A DNA stretch of 5,670 nucleotides from Candidatus Egerieicola pullicola. GTDB taxonomy: Bacteria > Bacillota > Clostridia > Oscillospirales > Ruminococcaceae. The notes below the pieces were generated by a model. It was not told the DNA's origin. It did not search any database and saw nothing but the letters and a program-made list of their open reading frames with translations. Location of the stretch: the NCBI GenBank assembly GCA_018712465.1, contig DVGY01000017.1:1-5670 (forward strand), in the 5' to 3' direction. The first letter of the stretch is position 1; each line of letters begins with the position of its first letter. Below, one piece after another: positions 1 through 5,328 of this stretch. The position numbers and the translations under genes are program-made.

Positions 1-401
1 AGGTGGAACAGAACTGTCCTATTAAGGTGGCAAAATTGGTAGACGGCAAACTCAGTGTGGACACCAACCAGTGCAACAACTGCGGTCGGTGCAAAAATCG
101 GTGTCCCTTTGGTGTCACCGAAACCTACACCACCGGCTACAAGGTATACATCGCCGGCCGCTGGGGCAAAAAGGTGGCCTTTGGCAAACCGTTAAGCAAA
201 ATCTTCCTTACCGAAGAGGAAGTGATCGACCTGGTGGAGCGCACCATCCTGTTCTTCCGGGATGAAGGCATCACCGGTGAACGGCTTTCTGACACGGTGG
301 CTCGGCTGGGATTTGACTATGTGGAACAGAAGCTGTTAAGCGGCAATGTAGACAAAGCCGGCATTTTAAACAAAACGGTGGTGGGTGGCGCAAGCTGCTG
401 A
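1..401 (+). CDS. Siroheme-type sulfite/nitrite reductase homologue with 4Fe-4S ferredoxin domain, C-terminal part only
   Basis: This is the 3' end of a gene whose start lies off the left edge; the reading frame is open from base 3 to the TGA at 399-401. The GTG at base 3 is unlikely to be the start. The fifth residue counted from it is a Cys-Pro (NCPIK) that looks like the last ligand of a first 4Fe-4S motif, so the other three ligands must lie upstream. A complete C-x2-C-x2-C-x3-C-P motif (CNNCGRCKNRCP) occupies residues 24-35. The following GYKVYIAGRWGKK stretch and the ERLSDTVARLGF segment resemble the C-terminal part of anaerobic sulfite reductase (AsrC-like) and clostridial nitrite/sulfite reductase proteins with an inserted ferredoxin. 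In that family the enzyme passes electrons through 4Fe-4S clusters to a siroheme that reduces sulfite or nitrite in the cytoplasm. The siroheme-binding cysteines are not in view, so substrate and exact subfamily cannot be decided. Its place next to precorrin-2/siroheme genes supports the assignment. Confidence 0.78.
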   Translation, partial: VEQNCPIKVAKLVDGKLSVDTNQCNNCGRCKNRCPFGVTETYTTGYKVYIAGRWGKKVAFGKPLSKIFLTEEEVIDLVERTILFFRDEGITGERLSDTVARLGFDYVEQKLLSGNVDKAGILNKTVVGGASC

Positions 402-415
402 TTACCGGAAAATCC

Positions 416-446
416 AGTAGGGCGGGGCGGGGCGTCCCGCTTTACT
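416..446 (+). terminator. GC-rich hairpin in the reductase-hemA gap; weak terminator or attenuator candidate
   Basis: Bases 416-427 can pair with 435-446 to give a 12-bp stem, three of the pairs being G-U, with a 7-base loop. A competing fold pairs 427-431 with 436-440 around a 4-base loop. The stem starts 14 bases after the reductase stop codon. The sequence after it (GTCGTTT) is only mildly T-rich, so this is not a classic intrinsic terminator. It could trim or partly terminate the upstream transcript, stabilise its 3' end, or separate expression of the reductase from the hem genes. The structure is read by eye and no energy was calculated. Confidence 0.35.
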
Positions 447-466
447 GTCGTTTGGAGATCATTTTT

Positions 467-473
467 AAAAAGG
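467..473 (+). promoter_or_regulatory. Ribosome binding site of hemA
   Basis: AAAAAGG, followed by T, lies 9 bases before the ATG at 483. It is a weaker match to the anti-Shine-Dalgarno than the AGGAGG-type sites before the other genes of the operon. It supports the start at 483, which gives a normal GluTR N-terminus. No convincing promoter could be placed in the 81-base gap, so hemA may be transcribed from further upstream. Confidence 0.5.
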
Positions 474-482
474 TACTATTTC

Positions 483-1550
483 ATGAATTGTCTTACTATA
501 AATTTCAAGTTGGCGCCGGTTTCTTATCGCAAAGCCTTTGCCTTCCCGGAAGGGAAACGGATTTCTCTGTTGGAATCCTTTCGCAGTCTGGGAGGATGTG
601 TGCTGCTAAACACCTGCAACCGCACGGAACTTTATTTTCTCTGTGACCGGATTCAGGCCCAGCAGAAGTTGGCTCAAGCGGCCGGTCAAAATCCTGACGA
701 ATTTGCCTTTTTCACCGGCCAGAACGCCACTCAGCATCTGTTCCGCTTGGCAGCCGGACTGGAAAGTATGCTGATTGGAGAGGATGAGATTCTGGGACAG
801 TTGAAGCACAGCTATGAGCAGGCCCGGCAGATGGGCTTGACCCAGGGGTTGGACACGGTATTCCAGGCCGCCATTGCCTGCGGGAAACGAGTGCGCAGTG
901 AAACTCAGATTTCTTCTTTGGCCTGCTCAGTGGCTACATTGGCGGCGAACCAGGTGTTTCGTTTCGGTAATCCGGAAAAGACGGTGCTGCTGATTGGTGC
1001 TTCCGGCCACATCGGTACGGCGGTGTACAAGAATCTGATCTGCCGCAAGGAATTGACTCTTTTGGTTACCTCTCGCAGTCACGGCAGGGAGGAACAGCGT
1101 ACTCTGCCTTATGAAAATCGGTATCAGTGTCTGGACCAAGCGGATGTGATCCTCTGCTGTACCGCTTCCCCTCATACGATTTTGACCTTAGAAGGGGTGC
1201 GTACCCATCTTCATACTCCCAAAGAACGGCTGTTTTTGGACCTGTCGGTGCCACCAGACATCGACCCGGAGGTGGATGGTTTGCCGCACTGCCGGCGCGT
1301 GGGAATTGACGATCTTCGCACGGCGGCAGAGGAAAACAACCGGCAAAAGCAGCATGAAATTGAGGATGCCCAACAGCTTACCCAGCTTTGTCTGCTGGAA
1401 TATCAAGCTGACGAAACTGCTCGACAGTACGCTTCTCGGCTGGAGCAGCTGGAACCTGCACAGCGGCAGTCCTTTTATACCCTGCGCAAAGAGGACCCGG
1501 CAGCATTTTTGCAGGCGATTTCCAAGCAGTTTCAGGAGGAGGAAATATGA
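483..1550 (+). CDS. hemA: Glutamyl-tRNA reductase, short form
   Basis: The 355-residue cytoplasmic enzyme reduces glutamyl-tRNA(Glu) to glutamate-1-semialdehyde with NADPH, the first committed step of the C5 pathway. The catalytic domain holds the family hallmark NTCNRTELY at 43-51, with Cys45 as the thioester nucleophile, and the helix signature GLESMLIGEDEILGQLK at 92-108, preceded by His85. The NADPH domain follows at about 145-280: a glycine-rich loop GASGHIG at 172-178, then DVILCCTASP at 221-230, DLSVPPDIDP at 253-262 and GIDDL at 274-278. The N-terminus (INFKLAPVSYRK) aligns with the usual start of the family, which supports the ATG at 483. Family members are usually about 400-450 residues; here only about 65 residues remain after the N-x-R segment at 285-287, so the C-terminal dimerisation domain is much reduced. 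The end is not a frameshift artefact of the window, because the stop overlaps the next start as ATGA (1547-1550). It opens the hem operon. Confidence 0.95.
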   Translation: MNCLTINFKLAPVSYRKAFAFPEGKRISLLESFRSLGGCVLLNTCNRTELYFLCDRIQAQQKLAQAAGQNPDEFAFFTGQNATQHLFRLAAGLESMLIGEDEILGQLKHSYEQARQMGLTQGLDTVFQAAIACGKRVRSETQISSLACSVATLAANQVFRFGNPEKTVLLIGASGHIGTAVYKNLICRKELTLLVTSRSHGREEQRTLPYENRYQCLDQADVILCCTASPHTILTLEGVRTHLHTPKERLFLDLSVPPDIDPEVDGLPHCRRVGIDDLRTAAEENNRQKQHEIEDAQQLTQLCLLEYQADETARQYASRLEQLEPAQRQSFYTLRKEDPAAFLQAISKQFQEEEI

Positions 1551-2113
1551 ACTGTTTTCCCTTTATGATCCCGGTGGAAGGAAAACGCTGCCTCTTGGTG
1601 GGGGGCGGAAAGGTGGCCGCTCGGAAAGCAGAAAAACTGTTGCCCTTTGGAGTTGTGCTGGTACTTTGCGCTCGGGAAGTTTGCCCAGAACTGATTGAGT
1701 TGGGGGTGCAGGTCCAAGCCAAAGAGTACCGTCAAGAGTTGCTGGAAGGAATCAGTTTTGCCATTGCTGCCACCGATGATTCCGCCCTCAACGCTCAGGT
1801 GGCCGCAGACTGCCGTCAACGGGGAATTCCGGTGAATAGCGTGGACGATAAGGAAAACTGCGATTTTTACTTTCCCGCCCTGATTCATCGAGGTCCCATC
1901 ACCATTGGTATTACCACTGGAGGCGCGTCTCCCGCCTTGGCGGGGGCCCTGCGAGAGTATCTGGAAGGTTTGTTGCCGGAGCATCTGGAAGAACTGGCTC
2001 AAAAAGCTGAACAGTTGCGTGGGACCATGCCCTCTCGGGAATACGCCAAACAGGTGAAGCAGTGGCTCAACCAGTCCTTAGAGGAAAAGAGGAGAAGCGA
2101 TGAAACAGATTAA
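1547..2113 (+). CDS. sirC: Precorrin-2 dehydrogenase (SirC / Met8p / CysG N-terminal type)
   Basis: This 188-residue protein should oxidise precorrin-2 to sirohydrochlorin with NAD+, and possibly also insert iron to make siroheme as yeast Met8p and E. coli CysG do. The Rossmann loop VGGGKVAARKAEKLL is at residues 18-32, AATDD at 74-78, and the family block VNSVDD at 96-101 with CDFYFPALIHRG at 105-116. The substrate-site stretch GITTGGASPALAGALR is at 121-136. By my alignment Asp100 matches the catalytic Asp104 of CysG, and Thr124 sits where CysG has Ser128. The length fits the stand-alone form; the methyltransferase half that CysG carries is encoded two genes downstream in the cobA-hemD fusion. 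The ATG overlaps the hemA stop and follows AGGAGGAGG at 1534-1542. Whether it has chelatase activity cannot be read from the sequence. A gene at this position in clostridial hem clusters has also been called hemX or hemK, which are unrelated to the Bacillus membrane protein HemX and the methyltransferase HemK. Confidence 0.92.
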   Translation: MNCFPFMIPVEGKRCLLVGGGKVAARKAEKLLPFGVVLVLCAREVCPELIELGVQVQAKEYRQELLEGISFAIAATDDSALNAQVAADCRQRGIPVNSVDDKENCDFYFPALIHRGPITIGITTGGASPALAGALREYLEGLLPEHLEELAQKAEQLRGTMPSREYAKQVKQWLNQSLEEKRRSDETD

Positions 2114-2903
2114 AATTGGAACACGCGGCTCGAAATTAGCCTTGGTGCAGGCCAATCTGGCGGCAGAAGCCTTTCAAAAGCTGGGTTACGAAACGGAATT
2201 CGTAGTGGTGCACACCAGGGGGGATGCCAATTTAAAGGCATCTCTCTCTGAAATCGGTCGAGGAGCGTTTACTGACGTGTTTGCACAAATGCTGGCAGAA
2301 GGGGAGTTGGATGTAGCTGTCCATTCAGCCAAGGATCTGCCCACCACTGCAGACCGAGACGGCTTTGCCTGTTTGCCTCGGGCGGATGCCAGGGATGTGC
2401 TGGTGTCCCTGCCAGGGAAGGAGCTGCGCCGCATTGGCACCGGTTCCCCCCGCCGGGAAGCAGCCATCCGACGATTGTATCCCCAGGCAGAAGTATTGCC
2501 TATCCGAGGCAATGTGGATACTCGGATCCGAAAGATGAAGGAAGGGCAGTACGATGCTTTGGTACTGGCGATGGCTGGATTGAACCGGCTGAATTTCCAG
2601 GATGATGAGGTCCTCCTTTCTCCTCTTTCGGTAACCGACTGTGTCCCGGCAGCCTGTCAGGGGATTATCGCCATTGAAGGAAAGCTGGGGCAGGCCATCA
2701 ATCATCCCGCCACCGCTCAGGCCGCCCAGATTGAGCGAAGTTGTCAGCGTCTGTTGGAAGGAGGCTGTACTGGCGGAGTGGGATGCTATTTTGACGGAAA
2801 TATCCTGTTTGCTCAAAAAGAAGGCCGGGTAGCCCAGGTGAAGTACCAGGGGGAAGAAAGTATCCTGGAACTGGCGAAAAAAATCAAGGAGGTGGCCGGA
2901 TGA
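2100..2903 (+). CDS. hemC: Porphobilinogen deaminase (hydroxymethylbilane synthase)
   Basis: The enzyme joins four porphobilinogens head to tail into hydroxymethylbilane, using a dipyrromethane cofactor bound to a cysteine. The N-terminal signature KIGTRGSKLALVQA is at residues 5-18, the catalytic HSAKDLPT at 75-82 (Asp79 matches Asp84 of E. coli), GTGSPRR at 113-119 and RGNVDTR at 136-142. The cofactor site is GGC at 221-223, so Cys223 should carry the dipyrromethane. Two family motifs are altered: the usual PAxGQG reads PAACQG at 183-188, and the residues after the cofactor Cys read TGGVGCY instead of a form like QVPIGAY. The protein has 267 residues against about 300-315 in the family; the shortfall is in the C-terminal domain, which ends 44 residues after Cys223. 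The start overlaps the end of sirC by 14 bases and is preceded by AGGAG at 2090-2094, five bases upstream. The core residues are intact, so an active enzyme is likely. Confidence 0.95.
   Translation: MKQIKIGTRGSKLALVQANLAAEAFQKLGYETEFVVVHTRGDANLKASLSEIGRGAFTDVFAQMLAEGELDVAVHSAKDLPTTADRDGFACLPRADARDVLVSLPGKELRRIGTGSPRREAAIRRLYPQAEVLPIRGNVDTRIRKMKEGQYDALVLAMAGLNRLNFQDDEVLLSPLSVTDCVPAACQGIIAIEGKLGQAINHPATAQAAQIERSCQRLLEGGCTGGVGCYFDGNILFAQKEGRVAQVKYQGEESILELAKKIKEVAG
2886..2894 (+). promoter_or_regulatory. Strong ribosome binding site of cobA-hemD
   Basis: AAGGAGGTG lies within the last codons of hemC, five bases before the ATG at 2900. It is the closest match to a full anti-Shine-Dalgarno complement in the window and fixes the start of the fusion gene at the ATGA overlap. 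Confidence 0.75.
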
Positions 2904-4360
2904 ACCAGGTGGTACTGGTGGGGGCAGGCTGCGGCAAGTCTACCATCACATTGGAAGCCTTCCGGCTGCTTTCCCGGTGCAACTGCGTGGTGTACGACAG
3001 CCTGCTGGACCGGGAACTTTTGGAACTGTGCCCCTTGGATTGCAAAAAGATTTTTGTAGGAAAACGGGCTGGACATCACAGCGCCAAACAGGATCAGATC
3101 AATGAAATTCTAATTGAATGTGGCAAGGTATATCCCTTGACGGTACGGTTGAAAGGGGGAGACCCCTTTGTATTTGGCCGGGGAGGGGAAGAACTGTTGG
3201 CATTGGCAGAGCAGGGCATTTCCGGCTATGCTATACCTGGCATCAGCAGTTGCATTGCGGCAGCGGAAATGGCCGGCATCCCGGTGACTCATCGAGGATT
3301 GGCGCAAGGATTTCAGGTGCACACCGCCCACGCTGCCGACAAGGAAATCGACTTTACAGAATTTGCTCACACTAAAGACACCTTGGTGTTCCTGATGGCC
3401 AAGCAGGCTGCCGGAAAAATCCAGCGGGATCTGGTAGCAGGCGGCATGGATCCTGCCATGCCGGTAGCTGTCCTGTCTCAGGCAGGAACGAAAGATTTTG
3501 CTGTAAAGCGAGGTACCTTGTCAGAATTGGAGGCCTTGGCAGACCTTCTTTCCCCTCCCGTAACGGTACTGGTGGGGAAGGTCTGTGCTTTTGCCCTGGG
3601 AGACGGCTCCCAGCACAAAACCTCTTTTCCTGCCGCCACGGTGGCTGTCACCGGTACCCCATCCCATGTTCGCCGGGTCAGTGACGCGCTGCTTCAAAAA
3701 GGAATTTTGCCTTTGGATTGCAGTTACTCCCGGATCCAGCCGCTGAGCTTCGATCGGTTCTTTGCCCGGCAGGATGGTTTCTCTTGGTTGGTGTTTACTT
3801 CCGGAAACGGGGTAGATTTCTTTTTCCGGCGAGTCAAGGAACTCCGAGTGGACTTGAGAAAGTTCGGCCAACAAAAATTTGCAGTTATCGGCCCGCATAC
3901 GGCTGAACGGCTGGCTCAATATGGCTTTACTGCCGATTTGATTCCAGAGGAATATACTGCCAAGTCCCTTTGCTGCAGCCTGCTGAGCCTGCATCTTCCC
4001 AAAGACAAAATTGCCCTGCTGCGGGCTAAGGTGGGCAGTCCGGTGCTGCTGCAAGCGGGCACTCAGTTTGACATTTATGAGACAGTAATCGAGCAAGACC
4101 GGCTGCACGCTGTGGCCGAAAAACTCAGCCAGTCTCCTCAGCGTATTCAGGCGGTGACTTTTGGCTCTGCCGGTGGGGCTAAGGCACTACTGGAGGCCTG
4201 CCGGCTGCCGGAAGGGATGCTGCCGGTGTGTATTGGTGCAGAAACAGCGCAGGTTTTGCAACAACAAGGCTATTCCCCCAAAATCGCCCCTCGGGCAACG
4301 GCGGAGGAATTGGCAAAAACAACAGCTTTGGCATTGGAGGAAGAACCATGGAACGATTGA
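2900..4360 (+). CDS. cobA-hemD: Bifunctional uroporphyrinogen-III C-methyltransferase / uroporphyrinogen-III synthase
   Basis: This 486-residue fusion combines two consecutive steps. Residues 1 to about 235 are a SAM-dependent uroporphyrinogen III methyltransferase (SUMT/CobA) that makes precorrin-2: VYDSLLDREL at 31-40, FVGKRAGHH at 52-60, RLKGGDPFVFGRGGEE at 83-98, PGISS at 113-117 and GIPVTHRG at 126-133 are the family blocks. Residues from about 245 to 486 are uroporphyrinogen III synthase (HemD), which cyclises hydroxymethylbilane with inversion of ring D: WLVFTSGNGVDFFF at 296-309, FAVIGPHTAERLAQYGF at 327-343, and a second lobe ending with CIGAETAQVLQQQGY at 444-458. The SAM loop near the N-terminus is unusual: GAGCGKST at 8-15 replaces the usual GAGPGD and appears one residue shorter. 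HemD sequences diverge widely, but the fusion and the operon position make the call firm. The gene overlaps hemC by ATGA (2900-2903). It feeds SirC, and so siroheme or the anaerobic cobalamin route. As I recall, a CobA-HemD fusion is common in Clostridia. Confidence 0.95.
   Translation: MNQVVLVGAGCGKSTITLEAFRLLSRCNCVVYDSLLDRELLELCPLDCKKIFVGKRAGHHSAKQDQINEILIECGKVYPLTVRLKGGDPFVFGRGGEELLALAEQGISGYAIPGISSCIAAAEMAGIPVTHRGLAQGFQVHTAHAADKEIDFTEFAHTKDTLVFLMAKQAAGKIQRDLVAGGMDPAMPVAVLSQAGTKDFAVKRGTLSELEALADLLSPPVTVLVGKVCAFALGDGSQHKTSFPAATVAVTGTPSHVRRVSDALLQKGILPLDCSYSRIQPLSFDRFFARQDGFSWLVFTSGNGVDFFFRRVKELRVDLRKFGQQKFAVIGPHTAERLAQYGFTADLIPEEYTAKSLCCSLLSLHLPKDKIALLRAKVGSPVLLQAGTQFDIYETVIEQDRLHAVAEKLSQSPQRIQAVTFGSAGGAKALLEACRLPEGMLPVCIGAETAQVLQQQGYSPKIAPRATAEELAKTTALALEEEPWND
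4336..4341 (+). promoter_or_regulatory. Ribosome binding site deciding the hemB start
   Basis: GGAGGA lies six bases before the ATG at 4348, inside the 3' end of cobA-hemD. The hemB frame is open further upstream, to an ATG at 4228, but the 40 extra residues are low-complexity, unlike the family and wholly inside cobA-hemD. This site therefore supports 4348. Confidence 0.75.
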
Positions 4361-5328
4361 GAAGACTTCGGAAAACCCCGTTGATGCGGGATGCAGTGGC
4401 TGAAACTCAGATTAAGGTCAAGGGACTGATTTATCCTATTTTTGTTCAGTGGGGTTCCGGCCTCCGGGAGGAGGTGCCCTCCATGCCCGGGGTGTACCGC
4501 TACAGTATAGACCGTCTGCCGGAAATTGTGGATTCTGTTTTGAAGGCCGGAATTGGCGGAGTGATGGTGTTCGGCATTCCCCAGCATAAGGACGAGACCG
4601 GCAGTGACTGCCAGTGTGCCGAAGGCATTGCTCCCACCGCTATTCGTTGGATCAAGGATTATTGCCGCCAAAAGGGCAAAGAATTATTGGTGATCGCTGA
4701 CATCTGCCTGTGTGAATACACCAGCCACGGACACTGCGGGTTGTTGGAGCAGGGGGATGTGGCAAATGATGCCTCCCTTCCTCTCCACGCCAAAGCGGCA
4801 TTAACCGCTGTCCAGGCTGGGGCGGATATGGTGGCGCCTTCTTCCATGATGGACGGAGTGGTAGCCGCCATCCGCAAAACTCTGGATGAAGCGGGATACA
4901 CCCAAACCCCCATTATGGGTTACAGCGCCAAATTCGCCTCTGCCTTTTACGGCCCCTTCCGGGATGCGGCAGATTCCGCTCCCCAGCAAGGAGACCGCAA
5001 ATCTTATCAGATGGATCCCAGAAACGGCCGGGAAGCCCTTCGAGAACTGTTGGCCGACCAGGAAGAAGGAGCGGACATCCTGATGGTGAAGCCTGCTTTA
5101 GCGTATTTGGATATTGTGGCCAAGGCAAGGGAACTTACCCTGCGCCCTTTGGCCGTGTATAACGTCAGCGGGGAATACTCCATGGTAAAGGCCGCAGCCA
5201 ATGCCGGGATGATCGACGAACCCCGGATCGTCACCGAAATCCTCACCGCCTTTTTCCGGGCCGGGGCGGACCTGGTGATTACCTATCACGCTTTGGATTA
5301 CGTTGCTTGGCAGGAGGGAAACCAATGA
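4348..5328 (+). CDS. hemB: 5-Aminolevulinate dehydratase (porphobilinogen synthase), zinc type
   Basis: The 326-residue cytoplasmic enzyme condenses two 5-aminolevulinate molecules into porphobilinogen. The start chosen gives MERLRRLRKTPLMRD, the usual N-terminal arm of the family, and a normal length. The catalytic zinc site is complete: DICLCEYTSHGHC at 118-130 contains Cys120, Cys122 and Cys130, the same spacing and, from memory, the same numbers as E. coli HemB. The two Schiff-base lysines are Lys195 in GYSAKFAS (191-198) and Lys248 in LMVKPAL (245-251). YQMDPRNGREALRE at 220-233 is the conserved segment that in many members includes the glutamate of an allosteric magnesium site. YNVSGEYSMVKAA at 271-283 is a further family block. 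The cysteine-rich site marks a zinc-dependent enzyme and not the aspartate-rich magnesium-only class. The gene overlaps the end of cobA-hemD by 13 bases and its stop overlaps the hemL start. Confidence 0.97.
   Translation: MERLRRLRKTPLMRDAVAETQIKVKGLIYPIFVQWGSGLREEVPSMPGVYRYSIDRLPEIVDSVLKAGIGGVMVFGIPQHKDETGSDCQCAEGIAPTAIRWIKDYCRQKGKELLVIADICLCEYTSHGHCGLLEQGDVANDASLPLHAKAALTAVQAGADMVAPSSMMDGVVAAIRKTLDEAGYTQTPIMGYSAKFASAFYGPFRDAADSAPQQGDRKSYQMDPRNGREALRELLADQEEGADILMVKPALAYLDIVAKARELTLRPLAVYNVSGEYSMVKAAANAGMIDEPRIVTEILTAFFRAGADLVITYHALDYVAWQEGNQ

Noticed and set aside
3..5. GTG at the left edge as the start of a 132-residue ferredoxin-like protein.
   Set aside because: The Cys-Pro just after it is the last ligand of a 4Fe-4S motif whose other ligands must lie upstream, and there is no visible ribosome binding site; the gene is truncated by the window edge.
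420..434. G-quadruplex in GGGCGGGGCGGGGCG.
   Set aside because: Only three runs of three or more G are present, and the hairpin with CCCGC competes for them.
441..469. A promoter-like pair TTTACT (441-446) and TTTAAA (464-469) with 17-base spacing before hemA.
   Set aside because: Both boxes match only 4 of 6 consensus bases, and transcription would start about at 476, downstream of the Shine-Dalgarno, leaving hemA almost leaderless.
1931..1944. Inverted repeat CCCGCCTTGGCGGG as a terminator.
   Set aside because: It lies inside sirC, encodes the conserved SPALAG segment, has a two-base loop at full pairing and no T-tract after it.
1532..2002. Long minus-strand and other-frame open frames across the hem genes (for example 1532-2002, 3521-4108 and 2325-2816).
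   Set aside because: They lie antisense to well-conserved genes, have no recognisable motifs and are explained by codon bias of the sense frame.
2923..2944. Walker A (P-loop) ATPase motif GAGCGKST at the start of CobA-HemD.
   Set aside because: The strict GxxxxGK(S/T) spacing is not met, and the position and surrounding blocks identify it as the SAM loop of a uroporphyrinogen III methyltransferase.
4228..4347. A 40-residue N-terminal extension of HemB from an ATG at 4228.
   Set aside because: It lies wholly within cobA-hemD in another frame, has no resemblance to HemB, and the ATG at 4348 has a well-spaced GGAGGA and gives the normal N-terminus.
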